From Tolypeutes matacus (Eukaryota > Chordata > Mammalia > Cingulata > Chlamyphoridae): a DNA stretch of 64,000 nucleotides. The DNA lies in NCBI GenBank assembly GCA_026826555.1, contig JAKSZT010053837.1:512770-576769 (forward strand). Direction: 5' to 3'. Below, piece after piece: positions 1 through 13,380 of the stretch (the first letter of the stretch is position 1; each line of letters opens with the position of its first letter). The translations under genes were made by a program, and so were the position numbers. A model generated the notes under the pieces. The model had not been told where the DNA came from. It did not search any database and saw only the letters and a program-made list of their open reading frames with translations.

Positions 1-330
1 CCTGTATGATGTTATGAGTGTTTGTAAATTCACAACTTTTACTATATACTTATTGTTTATGTATGTTCATGTATAAATGATATAAAAATAATAATAATAG
101 GGTGGGTTGGGGAAAATACTTTGGTTAGTAGTAATATTTTGAGGATGCTCTTTAATCATTAGTTAAAATGTTTCACAACAGTGCAAGGTATTGGTAAGGG
201 TGAAGTATGAGAACCCTATATAATGCTTTGCATGTTTGCTTTGTAAGTTCACAACTATTGCTACACACTTATTGTTTATGTATGTTTGTGTATGATTGAT
301 ATACTTCAATAAATTAAAATATATATACTC
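1..330 (+). repeat. two short L1-like 3' tails
   Basis: Two diverged copies of one roughly 110-130 base sequence lie at about 1-85 and 200-320. Both carry 'ttcacaact', 'cttattgtttatgtatgtt' and an AT-rich or aataaa-like end. A third copy occurs near 29,590-29,725 directly before a SINE. Three dispersed copies with the same right-hand end suggest the 3' end of a poly(A)-tailed retroelement, probably a lineage-specific L1. That assignment is inference; the shared sequence is seen directly. Confidence 0.45.
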
Positions 331-2340
331 AAATTTACGAAACACATATTTTCTGTGTTTATTTCCTAATAGATTGAAAAACAAAAAAAAAAATGGTAAA
401 CAACTGAAATGTTCACAATCAAGGGACTTGTTAAATAAGTTATGGTACAGCTATACACTAGAACACCACAAACTTTTTAATATAACCAATAGTCTTGATA
501 TGTAAACAAAATAATTGATTTTTAATATGTTATGTTTGCAGTGGTTAAATTTCTAGAAATGAAAAAACTGGGATAAAATAAGAAAAGCATTAAGGATTGT
601 TCACACTTTGTTAAATTGTTTTCTGAAAATGTTTGGCAAATTTGTACATCCACCAACAGAAATAGTAGTTAATGTAAGGGCATATTGGATTGTAAAAAAT
701 GTTTTTTTAAATATTTGGAACAATTAAACTAATTTTGTCCCCATGGGAGAAAGGAAAATGGCTATTGTTATTAAGGATAGAGAACAGAATAAACATTGTC
801 TAAGAAAAGTTTAAAAAGTGATAGAATCAGGTGGACAATTGGTTCAAACAGAGTATTATATAAGACTTATATCACTAATTTCACAACATGCACTCAAACA
901 AATTTCAGATTAACCAAAATGCTAACTGTAAACCATGAGACAATAAAACTAGCAAAATACAGATAAATATTATAACTTTCTAGCCACGCACTGATGAGGA
1001 AAGAAATGTAAAAGCAAAACAGGTCAAACTACAGAAACATCGTTTTTGTTGATAATATAAATATTTTAATCATTAATAAGTATATTAAAAGATTTTCCTT
1101 TCATTACAAAAGAAATACAAACCAAAATATTAATGATATATCACTTTTACCAATCAAATCAGTAAATATTGATGAACCAAATGAAATTGCACTGAACTGG
1201 ACAGTGTACAGGAAAGCAGGCATTTAATTACATGTGCTTCTGGTTAAGCTATACACGGGCACACCTTTCTGGAAAGTAATGTATCAGTTTGTATCAAATC
1301 AGGTCAATATAAAGCTTATTTTATCACTGAAATAATCTAGTATTCAGTGGATTAAAAATGTTTGCACTCACTGATTAAAATTTCAAAACCATGGGGAAAA
1401 TACGGTTCATTCAATTAATTAACTTGAGAAAAAACACTAGACAGATGGAAGAATAAAGCAGCAATTAAATCCCAAGGCAAGAAAAACAAAATAAAATAAA
1501 AGGAAGAGCTGAGCTCAGACTGCATACCATCATTTATAAGATGAACACATACCATATTTGTACAGAAACTATTTGCTCCCAAAACTATCATTTAATAACA
1601 TTGGATCAAGAGTTGAAACTTATATCCAAGAGTGACATTTATTTTTAACTTCTAGAGAGAAGCAAGTAAGTGAAAGCAATCATACTCACCAACTTGAAGA
1701 ATAAATTTGAAAAGTTTGTGGAAGAATCACAGGTGTGAAAAAATATACTGGTGCAGACTGAATTAATGAAACTATGGCGGGTAGTCTGGTAGAAGAATCT
1801 CCAGGCAAGATTTTACATTATAAACAAAAATCTAGTATGATACATGCTATTTTGTTAAACAAAGAGTCAATGAAAAACTACAAAGGAAGTTCTCATGTAA
1901 CAGCTGATTTGTAGTCTACCTCCCCCACAAGATACCTAGCAGCATTAGCAGCGAAAATGTTGTTTTAATATGCCATGACCTTAGATAACTTTGAAAGGCA
2001 TTTCAAACATCATAAATCTTGATCTTTAAAACAAACGAAATAAAAGATTGAATTTAAAGACTGCTGAATGAGAAGGTCCCCATGTCAAGTCTAAAGCCCC
2101 AAAGGAAAAAAAAAAGAACAAAAATTGCATCTTGCATTAGAGATTATATGGAACAAGAGCACCATAGGATACAAAGAAAAATGTGTAGATTTGACAGAAA
2201 AGAAATTATATCTTTTGGTCTTCTTCATTAAATAATAATCAATAATCCTTAATGGTAGCTATTATCCAAACCCACTGTATGATGTCTACATTTTCTTTAC
2301 TATGGCATAGTATACTATAATACAGTATAATAAATAACTA
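331..2340. other. AT-rich intergenic DNA
   Basis: No gene is visible. A stretch at about 400-600 has the wording of an old L1 3' untranslated region (a 'ttgttaaataagttatggtacag' type phrase). The rest is AT-rich sequence with short homopolymers and many stops in all frames. Confidence 0.5.
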
Positions 2341-3890
2341 CGTAATTTGGGAAACTGGTGGCCATCAATCTGTGAGAGTGAAAAAAATGACCTTATCATA
2401 AATGTCCACATTTTGCTTTCTTTTAAGTTTATACCTTTTAAGTTTATACCTGTGGCTCAGAAACCTGATATTATCCTCCTCAAACCTCCCCCACTTATTT
2501 ATGAGAGCCCCATAATTTTCCCTGTCCTCATTGCTGCTTGCCATATCCTCCCAAGCATCCGTACATTCATCAGTAGTGATGAATCACAGTCTTCCTCTCC
2601 ATCCTCGACCTTTCCATCAATGTCCATAAGCATGATTCTCCTATACCCCAGCCATTCAATCTCTTTGCCTCCCCACCTCCAAATAACTTCTCCACTATGC
2701 CTCAGTCAACCACTCCCATGGGAACACCTTGGTCTTCATCAGAACCTATCAATTTTTAATCTCGAAAATGTCGTATTAAAACCTGCCGCCCTCCGCACAC
2801 ACCCTCTTCATTCTAGCATAATTGTTAAGCTCTTTCTGGCCTGAAAACACTTTGATCTCATTAGCATCTCCAGCCCCATCCCAACTCTACTTTGTCCCAA
2901 TCTATTGGGACAGGCTGCTCATTTCTTTACCTTTTTCCTTGCCAGCTTGATTGCATGCCATGCTATTTCAAAACACTTCTGCCTTGAACCTCTCGGTGAG
3001 CAATCTTACTTGCCCCCCAAAATCATAACCTGATATGAAATCAACTATCTGTTTCTATCATTGCCTGAGAAGAAAAGTGCTGCTAGAACAGGTCAGATTT
3101 ATTGCAATATAAATTCATTACCACTGACATGAAATTGCTTTCACACTTCTAGAGAGTCCTAATACTCTCTGAAATTAATTTTACCACACATTCTCCACTC
3201 TTGTCAAATATCTTACTCTTTCGCATCCCCTCAGATTCTCAGAAGATGACCTACATCCCAGAGAAATAAAAATCAGTCACCACGTCATCAGACTGAAACT
3301 CTCTCAGCTTTCTACAACGACAGAAGCACACCTACTTATATCTTCAGGTATCCTTTGTTACTCCTCTCCTACTGGAAAGATACGTTCTTCTTCCTCTTCA
3401 ATAAGGCTAATTTCATCCGCATTTGTGCATTTGGAATCATTCCACTCCTGCCACTCAGGGATTACACACTATCCATCACTCCTCTTTACTTCCGAATATT
3501 CAGTGTTTTCCTAGCAGCACCCTTCCCATCAGCTTAAAGTGCTATACCATTTTTCACCTCATTTGTTTGGAAATCATACTACACCTACTGCCCTCAATCT
3601 ATCATTCCATAAAAGGTAAGGTTCTCAAAATGTTATCTGCATTTGGTCTCTATTTCTTTTTTTTCCTCTCACTATTAAACCCACTACATCCTGGTTTCTG
3701 CCTCTATCATTTCATGGCATCAGCTCTTTTTCAGGTCACAAGTTATCTCTGTCCTACTAAATGGATGCTTTTATTTCTCCTTTATATGAGCTCTCAATAG
3801 CATTCAACACCATTCATCACTTCCTTCTTCTTAAACATTACTTTTATGATTCTATATTTTCTTGGCATCTTCATCCACACTCATGGTTTC
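2341..3890 (+). repeat. pyrimidine-rich region with L2/CR1-like LINE remnant
   Basis: The plus strand is C+T-rich for about 1.5 kb. Near 3,785-3,870 one frame reads like the reverse-transcriptase motif of L2/CR1-type LINEs: a '..LSIAFNTIHHFLLL' phrase where the family has an SAAFDT-DHSLLL block. This suggests a very old sense-strand L2/L3 fragment. The open frame of 165 codons at 2,347-2,844 has no recognisable domain and is probably chance in pyrimidine-rich sequence. I cannot name the left half of the block. Confidence 0.4.
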
Positions 3891-3950
3891 AATTATTATC
3901 CAGAAGCAAGTGACTTAAAAACATATATCTCCCCCTCACAAATGGTTAAA

Positions 3951-4660
3951 TAAAAAAAAAAAAAAAAAAAAACAGAAAATAACAAGTGCTGGCACAAATA
4001 TAGAGAAATAGAAGCTCTCATACATTGTTCGTGGGAATGTAAAATGGTACAGCCATTGTGGAAAATAGTTTGGTGGTTCCTCAAAAAGTTAAACAAAGAG
4101 TTAATTTATGATCCAGCAATCCTACTTCTAGGTACATACCCCAAAAAATTGAAAGCAGGCAGTTCACCAAAGTTCATAGCAGCATTATTCACAATATCCA
4201 AAAGATGTAAGCAACCCAAATTTTCATCAACAAACAGATAAACAAAATGTAGTATATACATACATTGGAATATTATTCTGCCAAAAAGGGAACAAAGTTC
4301 TGATATATGCTATAACATGGATGAAGCTTGAAGATATTTTGTTGAGTGAAATAAGTCAGAAACATAAGGATATGTGTGAGTCCACTTACGAGAAATAGCT
4401 ATAGTATGAAAATTCATTGAGACAAAGTGGAGCACTCTCTACTAGGGGCAGCAGAGAAGAGGAATGGGGAGTTGTTGCAGGATGAGTGTGGAGTGTCTGT
4501 TTAGGGTGAAGGAAAAGTTTGGTAACAGATGAGGTGGGAGTAGCACAACATTGTGAATGTGATTACTTCCCATTGAATTGTATGCTTGGGAGTAGTTGAG
4601 ATGGGACATTTTATATTGTATATATGTTTTCACAATTTAAAAAAGAGAGACTAAGACAAC
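3951..4660 (+). mobile_element. L1 ORF2 C-terminus and 3' UTR fragment
   Basis: After an A-run (3,951-3,972) one frame encodes the C-terminal end of L1 ORF2 (a 'DPAILLLGTYPKK' phrase near 4,110-4,150, then the 'IAALFTI' block). Past the stop, the 'gttgagtgaaataagtcaga' phrase typical of L1 copies follows, then a 3' UTR ending at an A-rich tail near 4,640-4,655. The copy is 5'-truncated and cannot move itself. Confidence 0.8.
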
Positions 4661-4675
4661 AATGACAATTAAATG

Positions 4676-5102
4676 TAATACATTATCCTGGACTGGAACT
4701 AGTAATGGAGGAGAAAAGGCCCAAAAGGACATTATTGATATAAATGAAAAAATGGAATATAGATTGTATGTTTTATATCAATGTTAAATTTCTTGAACTT
4801 GATAACTGTACTTAATGAGGTTGCATAAATGAATATCCTTGTTCTTAGAGATATGCATGGAAATACTAAGTGTTCAAGGAGCATGTTGTATGCAACCTAC
4901 TCTCAAACACTTAGAAAATAGGTGGATGGATGGATGGATGGATGGATGGATGGATGGATGGATGGATGGATGGATAGATAGATAATCCATGGATAAATTC
5001 TGGATATCTGGATAGAGGGTATATTGGAGCTCTCTGCATTGGTTATGTATTTTTGCAACTATCTTGTAAGTTTGAAATAATTTCAAAATAAAAGTTAAAT
5101 AG
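4676..5102 (+). mobile_element. older L1M-type 3' UTR remnant
   Basis: The text here ('atcctggactgga..', 'ggacattattgat', 'gaacttgataactgta', 'ttgaaataatttcaaaataaa') follows the 3' UTR of old mammalian L1 subfamilies and ends in an AATAAA-containing tail near 5,085-5,100. A TGGA microsatellite has expanded inside it. The subfamily is not resolved. Confidence 0.6.
4921..4983 (+). repeat. (TGGA)n microsatellite
   Basis: About thirteen perfect TGGA units are followed by GATA-type units. The run lies inside the old L1 3' UTR and is likely length-polymorphic. Confidence 0.95.
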
Positions 5103-7837
5103 ATAAATATGTATCTGCTGACAAAATTTTTTCTTTAACTTTCAGTTCATACATGTCCTTGTCAACTAATATCTGTCCTTAATGCCTTAAATATTAATAT
5201 CTTAAACTCAACACCTCCAAAATAAAAACCAAGAAAACAATGATATTATCTCCCAAATATGCCTCTATATTAGTAAACAGCACTACTTTTTAACTTATTA
5301 GAAAAGAAAAGGATTTCTGAGAAATATTTCTGCTCACCCTAAGCCTTGTGTTGGAAGGATTGGAAAGCTCCATACTAGGGCGCTATACTCTTTGTACTTC
5401 TAGGAGAGTGGAGGATCCCCACAAAGCATCAGGAAGCACGGAGGAGCAGGGCTTTGGTGATTACAATTCTGAGAAGTGCGTCTTGATAACTAAAAAGGAA
5501 AAGATCTGGAGAAAGGGAGAATTTGACCACAAGAGAGCGAAGCATCCTAAGATAGTGAGGCGGCATCCAGTCAGCAAACCCCTTCTGGAGACTCTATAGA
5601 TCCACTTTCAACACTCCAGAAAGGCTGATGCCCACCCACAAGTGCTAGCAAAATTCTGGACCTTACCTGTCACCTGATCAGATCAGAAGCTGGTTCCAAA
5701 GAAAGAAATTCTTATATAAACAATGTTTCCAGAGCCAGAAAAGATCACCTGGATTGGTAAGAATGATAGGAAATGCAGAGGTGTGGGCAGGTGGAGAGCA
5801 AGGAGGCCTAAGGAGGAAATCTGGTCAGACTCAGCAGTTGACCTAATGGTTGCAGGCAAACCTCAGCTGTCCAGACCGTTGGGTGAGATGACCCAATAAG
5901 GGCCCATCCACCGTAAGGGGCAGAGAGGCTCCCTTGTGTGAAATAAGTTTTATTACATGTTTTTCTGCTTTGTCCTATTTTTAGTCTTCCCTCAAAGAGA
6001 AATGCACTTGCTGGCACCCTTTCCATTTCCTCACCTTCTGTTTATTGTATGGCGCATCACATTCAGACTTCTGTATCTATCCTCTTGCATTATCGTCCTT
6101 CCTTAATTTAATGGGCCATTCTCACTTACCACTGGGGCTTTACAGATCCCTTCTTTGCTTGGAACGCTCTCTTTCCCCTCCCATCATCTACGTAACCACA
6201 GGAGTTCTCTTTTTAAATAGCTAATTTCAATCTACACTCCCATAAATAAACCTTCATGGAACCCCTGAACTAGATCAATTATCGCTATAATATTTCTCAT
6301 AGCATCATATTATACTTTACTTTTATTTTAGGCAACAATCAAAATCGTAATTTTAAAACAATTTCTGTGGTTATTTAATTGATAGTTATTTTTTCCAAAA
6401 CTTTTAAGTGTGATGAAGATAGACTCTATGTCCATTGTTGCTTATCATTTGACATTTTGATGTAAACACCCAAAATGTTAAAATGGGTGAATCAGACAAT
6501 AAATTATAGAACACTTAATCATATGGGTTTGAACAGTATTTTCCAATACTTTTGGAAAAATAAACTTAGCTCTCTATGTCTCAAAATCTACAAGTGGATT
6601 AACTATTTATATAACAGAAAAAAGCACTGGAGAATGTATTTTTAATCTTTGTTTGGAAAAGGTTAAGAAAAATGCAAAGTGAAGGCACACTTTAAAAATA
6701 ACATTTGGCCAGACTAAAGAAAAATAAAACATTTGTAATTTATAAAACACAAGTGATTTATAGTCACATATATTAAAAGCACATACAGATCAGAAGAAAA
6801 AGATAGCCAAAGAATATCTAAGCTTTCTCCACAAACTCCTAGATTTAATCCCATTATGGTAACTTTTGCCCCAATTATCAGATGGCTGCAGTATCCCTAC
6901 ATGTTTGCACATACACGGCATGCCTCCATCTGTACTTAACAGTCTCACACTGGGAGATTCTCTCTATAGTACCTCTGCTGGTTGCTGGGTATTTCAGTTT
7001 CATCCCATAAACTCTCAACAATTCTATCAACCTTTACAACCCGGTCCATGGACTACGTATTCTACATCTAATTCTCGGCCACACACCTCAATTCAACAGT
7101 GACATGACCATCAGCTCACTACTGCTCACGACTCCACAACCACCACCAACTCATTCAATAGCTCAGTCTTCTGCCGGTGGCCAATATAATATTCAGAATA
7201 TTTCAGCAGGCCTCAAAAACAAACAAACAAAAAAATACCAGACTGAAATCAAACTTGAATTATACGCTAAAAAAACAATTCTAAACTGAATTCCTGTGGA
7301 CCTCAAACTTCCAGGAGTTCCTCTTGGGTCAGCAGTCCTGCCTTAAATAGAAACCAGCCCACTGTTTACATAGCTGCCAGCCTGTACAGGAGTCAACCTG
7401 AGGTCTCCAATAACTTAATACCACCACGCTCTTCATATTCACAAACTCTGGTGCTTCTGTCACCAGGAATATGTCTGGGCAAGTGAGAATACAGAAGGTC
7501 CTTCCTGTATTTATCACCTTCCCATAGCTGAAGCAGTTGTTATAACTCTGCAATTTCTCTTCGAGTGGCAGCACTCAATCCAACACAAAATACACTTTCA
7601 AAATTAAAGTTCCATTTAATTCTGTTAAGCTGGGTTAACAGTTGAAATTAGATGAGATGAAAGTGCCTGAAAAATAACTTTTTAGGAGTAATGTGTCTAT
7701 AACTTGCTGAGCAGCTTTTTTCTGTTTTTTTACTTTTGTGAATTTGAGGTAAAGTTGTTAATTAAAAAAAAAAAAAATGAAGTTTCTCCCAATCCATCCC
7801 CTGCAGTTTTTACTGGGAGTACTATCCCCAAACTTTG
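5103..7837. other. intergenic DNA with an L2-like 3' end
   Basis: No gene is recognised. About 6,050-6,340 has the composition and phrases of an L2 3' region ('cttggaacgctctctttcccc', then a tail with 'aaataaaccttcatggaa'). An 83-codon open frame at 5,348-5,599 has no domain I recognise. A short stretch at 6,866-7,290 is pyrimidine-rich. Confidence 0.4.
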
Positions 7838-7838
7838 T

Positions 7839-8072
7839 GTTTTTTTGTTTGTTTGTTGTTGTTGTTGTTTTTGAGGTATCGGGGCCAGGGATTGAACCCA
7901 GATCTCGAATGTGGGAAGCCCAGCGGTCAACCACTGAGCCACATCAGCTCCCCTGGGTTGGTTCTTTCATTTGTTTTGGTTGTTGTTTGTACTTTTTTTT
8001 TTTTTTCCAGCAGCACTGGGAACCAAACACGGACCCTCCCAGGTGGAAGCAGGCGCTCAGCCTCTTGAGACC
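7839..8072 (-). mobile_element. pair of DAS-type tRNA-derived SINEs
   Basis: Read on the minus strand, two SINE monomers lie head to tail. The one at about 7,985-8,072 has a poly(A) seen as a T-run (7,992-8,007). The other, at about 7,839-7,953, has an (AAC)n-type tail seen as gttgttgtt. Both contain the tRNA-like B box ('ggttcaatccc' or 'ggttcccag' forms). The same family recurs in at least six other places in the window. Confidence 0.85.
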
Positions 8073-8079
8073 ATCCTGA

Positions 8080-9550
8080 TCATGATGTAGACCCAGTATT
8101 CAGGACCACACAACCATACTTAAGCACATGTGGATAAAATACGTGAAACGGCGAAAGAGCCTGGGATCTGACAATGCTGCCTACACACAAGCTTTACTAT
8201 TAATAGAACACCTGAAAGCCAGAATGGAAGCACTTCAAAGAGAATTTGAGATTCAAAAGAAAAATATTGACAAATCCTGAGGTCAATGAAACAGAGAATA
8301 ACCTAACTTGAAGGCACTGGAAAAGATCATATTCCATACACCAAATACCTTCACTCAAAGAAGTGCAGCAATTGAGAAGATGTAAATGGCAACTCCAGAT
8401 TGACATTGCTTAACCAAAGAGACTGAGTCTCTTCAAGCCCAAGGACCATATTTTAATCCAGGGCTGTTCATAACCTTTATGACAATACCAGACTGGTAGG
8501 TTCTGTGCCACCAAAATCCAAAGATGAACAATCCACCATCAAAACATCAAAGACTCAAGACACGGAGGATGATGAGCAAGCTCCGTGTAATTTCACTGCC
8601 TGTACCTTCCTGAACCATTTTGTAACTTTTTAAAAAATGTTTTAAAAAATATATATTTTGAAATCAAACAAAAGAAACAACTGTTTCAAACAGTGTTTTT
8701 TGAGCAAAACATTTCTGAGTAAAAGGCCCTTTATTAAAACCACATCCAAACTTCAAGGAACCATTCTGTGATCAGGGGGAAAGTTTCACTGCTACAAAGA
8801 ATGTTATCAAATCGAAGGTGTGACAAGATGGTACTGTGATAAAGCTCAGTGTTAACCCACAGTGTTGTATTGTTATGGCTGAAAGTCATAGCATGACAGG
8901 TAATCTGCTGAAAGCCTTGTCTGCCAGCTACCTCACCAGATACTCTCTTACCAAAGTCCTGTGACAGATAATTCTCAGTATGTTCAATCCTTGGGTGTTA
9001 CCAGTACCTTCTTCCCCTCATCTCATGACTGAATTTCAAAAGGCATAAGGAACAGAGGATAGCATTTTTACTCTTTAAACTTTTCGCATATGTGGAAACA
9101 CTACATATCCAAAGGAAAGAAACAAGACTTAACTTTGGAAACTGTTTGCTGCTGTCTAGTGCCAATGGATAGGGGAAGAAATTCACGTTTGCGGTACCCT
9201 TGGCCTTGTCTTTGTCTTCCCTGAAAAAGTCTCCATTCTGTGAAGATTAAGAGCTAGAGATTAAAAGGAAGCAGCTTGGATTGTTTGTACAAACCTACAA
9301 TGAAATACCCAAAGCTTTTCTTACTGCACAGATGTCTTGAGTCAGCTCTAGGTGAACCTTCCCTTCTTTATTATTTTCTTATATTTCTATATGTATAGTG
9401 TAACAGTCCTTTGCTAACTAATTTTCACTTTTTTTCCTTTTAGCGATTAAACATTATCATGTCTCCTTTTAAGCCTTACCTGAGAGTAGCAATGCCTTAA
9501 AATCAAGCAGCAGTAATTAAACAAAACTATGCACAAAATAACTTTCCTTT
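8080..9550 (+). pseudogene. unidentified degenerate sequence, possibly a processed pseudogene
   Basis: One frame from about 8,128 to 8,279 reads as a charged, helix-like peptide of about 50 residues (a '[19 protein letters not shown]' segment) ending at a stop. Further fragments in shifted frames follow to about 8,610. After that comes roughly 0.9 kb without coding signal that resembles a long 3' UTR. The pattern fits a decayed retrocopy of a coiled-coil protein mRNA, but I do not recognise the parent. No clear poly(A) or target-site duplication was found, so a chance open frame remains possible. Confidence 0.35.
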
Positions 9551-12485
9551 ACTTATTCTGTGCTTTGGCTTCAAAGTGCTGATATTCTTTGAAGATGCTG
9601 CACAGTAAATAGAAGAAAACATGGCAAGAATTATGTCTGTGGGACACACTTTCACAGAGAAAATTAAAACAAAAGATATTTTCAGCCTACTGACAAAGCA
9701 ACAAAGTTCAGCTTGCTTCCTCTGCCTGGTCCTGCAGATGTTTCACAGGAGATTTTTTATTGGGAAGGTACACTTTCAACAACAGCCACAGCAGTTGTAT
9801 CTCCAACCTTTTTCCTAAACTTGGCTTGGTGACAAGTGTCATATGTATTTATAAAATAAGCCTGGACATATTTAAGACACCTGAACAAAAGCTGAAAAAA
9901 AGAAAACCGAGCAAACGATAATGTTGAAACAAATTCAAGCATCTCTTTATTTTGATGGTTTATTTTTATAAGGAAGATAAATATGCAGATGATCAGGAAT
10001 GTTTATAACAATGAAGTCAAGCAGAAGAAATAGCCATACGCATTTTAAAAGATAGAACTATGAAATTAAAAGTAAGGGCTTAGGAGAGGACTAAAGGAAG
10101 TGCTGAAATGGAGCAAAAGGCAGTCTACATTCAAAAGGTGATGTAGACTGTCATCTATTATAAATGTCTACAAGTGGACACTTTAAAAGTAAACAGCTTG
10201 TTTAAGGCCTCTTTTCTGGTGGGTGTTCTCTATATGAATACAAAGCAAAGCATCGACTTCCAGGCTTTGCATTATATATGTGGGAAGAAATATGACAATC
10301 CTGAATATGAAAATAGAACCCAAATTATTGTATTTGATGCTCTCTGTGTTAAAAAGAAGTCTTGTTTTGCAATTTCATCTGCAGTTCCACGGGAAGATTA
10401 ACAAATAAATTCTAGTTACCATATAGTCAAAATAGAATATATGGTAAGTGAACGAATAAAAAATAAATAATGCGGTTTATTCATTCTGAAGGACAGAGAT
10501 ATCTGAAAATTAAGGAAATATTTTAGTTTGCAATGCAAATTCATTTCACAATATGAATCCTTTGCATCATCAGTGTCACTTTCCCCTGTCCGACAACTGA
10601 AAAGTACACGTGCCTGCTTTAACAGGGTTTGTTAAAGAAACATACATGTCCACAGCTCACCCTGGTAGCGATATGGGAAAAGACATCCGCCTGGAGGATT
10701 GACCCTTTCCTGCTGTCCAGGTTGTGTTCTCTATAAACACACACTAGGATAAAGTTTGGGATGCAAGGTGTCTGCAGTCGTGGACAGAGGAAAACAGGGT
10801 GACTCTAGGCCCACCAGCCTCAGCCAACCCGGCTCTGGAATGAGTGTTGCCCTTCCCAGCTTCCACTTTCAACCAAGTGGCAGGGCCTTTATTCCACAGC
10901 CTCTCTTGGTCCCTACAGGCAGGAAGCTCAAACAAGCAAAGCAGCCCTCTCCACTGAAGCAGACCCCAAGGAGTCTGACAGCTTCTTTATGTTATTATTA
11001 TAAATCGTGGTTGTAAATGGGTTTAATGCTCATCTACGAACTCATGAGTATTAATATAATTTCTAATAAAAAGTTTTTTATTTTGATACAGGCCCTATCA
11101 ACACTATTCCTAAGCTTTCATACTCCCCTGCATATAATTTACACCATGGTCAAATTTTGTAAGCTAAATTTGAAAGCTTAGTCTTCTCTCTATGAATATC
11201 TTTAGACCATTTATGAATTATCTAGATCAATCTCATTTTCTCTACCAGCACCTTGTTTACCTTATTGCCCAGAAAAGTTCCCCATTTTATGTTCTTTGTA
11301 GTAGTTCCATTGTCAAAAAATATATTTACAAAAAACAGCAGGATGTAACACTTTCCTTTAAGCAGTTCTCACATAATTCGCCCCATCATTTCTGCCAAAT
11401 AATAAGTAAATAGCAAACAGCACCTCTGGCCGTGATCTCGTCAGCGGCTGAGCTACACATCCCTCAGAGCCACAGTGAGTCCACCACAGTGGTGGCAGAA
11501 CTAAGGGCTGCTCCATATCTAAAATTGAGCCGAAATCCCCTTTGTGCACACTCAGCCACTCACACACGCAATTATTTTTGTATTTCCTTTCCTGTGATAT
11601 GTATGTTCAGGTTTTTTATACATTAAATTTTATTGGTCATATTTCATTCATATGCATTTCCTGAGTATAGGAGTTATACCACTTTCTTTTTCAGTTCCTC
11701 ATAACCCCTGAGAGCCAGCAAATATATTTTGTTGTTGTTGCTTGATAAAGCATATGAAAAGCATTGAGAAGAAAACAGAATATCTTTGCACATGCCATTA
11801 TCTAATGTCTGAAATATCTTGCTCCCCCTTGCATTTGGTTAACTCTTAAATATCCCAGAGAATTCTTTTCAGATGTGAAGACTTTCCACAGCCTACCCAT
11901 TTGAATGAGGCTGATTTACACACTCTAACACAGCCTAGGTTCAGATTTACCATCGACTCACTTCTCCGCATTGAAATGTCCACGTCTTGCTTGCCCATAC
12001 ATTGCAAGTGCCCTGATGGACTACACCCACTTATATTTGTAACCCTAGGGGCTACCACATTAGCTGGCTACATATGTTAACTCAATAAATGTGAGTTCAG
12101 TAAATAAATAAATAGTCCTAGAATTTATGCTATTTTCTAGTACTTTTATTTAGGAAAAAAAGGAAAACCACAGAGAAGTGTTGATGAAAGGCATATAAAA
12201 TATAAACATTCAGAACCTAATACTCTAAAAAAAACATTTACAAATAAGAAAATGAGTAATACATTTCAACTTTTCTATTTCTTCTCCATTTACTAACAGC
12301 TCTCCTCAGTTCTAGACTCAGGCACAAGCACTCCAAGCTAAAAACTGCTTATATGAAATTACAGTCAAACCAGTGAATGCAGTTAAGAAGTGTTATTACA
12401 ATGGGGTGTGACTTAATGTGAAGTACCTGCAAACATGACCCATTCTATTTTGGGACATTCCATAATGCTAAATTATGGGGCATTC
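9551..12485. other. intergenic DNA, nothing recognised
   Basis: No gene or clear repeat is recognised. A more GC-rich stretch at 10,560-10,990 stands out from the AT-rich surroundings and could be an old LTR or a unique element. Small open frames (for example 10,174-10,401 on plus) show no known motif. Confidence 0.35.
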
Positions 12486-12489
12486 CATA

Positions 12490-13380
12490 ATGTTAAAGAG
12501 GTCACTTGTCCAAAAAGGCATAAACTTCCTTTGGGTGTATGCACCAAACAGAACATAAAATAGGTGAAGCAAAAACTGATAGAAAAATGAGACAAACAGA
12601 TAAATCCATTATTATAGTTGAATACTTCAATGCATTTTTTTTTCAGTAATTCACAGATGGAACAGAAAGAAAATCAGTAAGGATAAAATTGACCTGAAAC
12701 CATTACCAATCAATTTGATATAATTGAAATGAATAGAATACTTCATCCAACAGCAGAAGACACATTCTCCTCCAGCTTGCATGGAACATTCACCAAAATA
12801 GACTACATTTGGGGACATATTACTTACCTATCAAAGTTTTATAATACAAATCATATAAAGTGTGATCACAAACCACAGTCGAATTGAACTAGAAACCAAT
12901 AAATGAAAGAGAACTGGAAAATCCCAAAATATTTGTAGAGTAAACAATACACTTCCAAAATAACACTTGCATCAAGGAAGAAATCTGAAAAGAAATTAAA
13001 AATATTTTGAACTAAAATGAAATTGAAATTACAACTTATCAAAATTTGTAGAGGTGCAGCAAAAGCAGTGCTCAGAAGAAAATTTATAATATTAATTATA
13101 TGTTAGAAAAGTAGAAACATCTAAATCAATCATCTAAGCTTCTATCTCAAGAAACTAGAGAAAGAAAAAGAATTTAAGTCTAAAATGAGCAGAAGAAAAG
13201 AAAAATATAGCATAAATCTATGAAATTGAAGAGGAAAGCAATAATGAAAATCAATGAAATAAATCTATAGCCAGGCTAACCAAGAAAAAAAGAAGACACA
13301 AACTACCAATTTCAGAAACAAAAGACAAAACATTACTGATCCCATGGACATTAAAAAGACAATAAAAATATTATTAGTGA
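12490..13380 (+). mobile_element. L1 ORF2 endonuclease-region fragment
   Basis: The plus strand carries the L1 ORF2 stretch between the endonuclease and reverse-transcriptase domains. It includes a degenerate 'TFSSSLHGTFTKIDYIWGH' phrase (about 12,760-12,815) and the 'AAKAVLRRKFI' block (about 13,055-13,090). Many stops and frameshifts mark it as dead. It is broken at about 13,380 by family X repeats and appears to resume at about 15,900. Confidence 0.8.

Noticed and set aside
2347..2844. 165-codon open frame
   Set aside because: No recognisable domain; it lies in pyrimidine-rich sequence next to LINE-like text, where stops are rare by composition.
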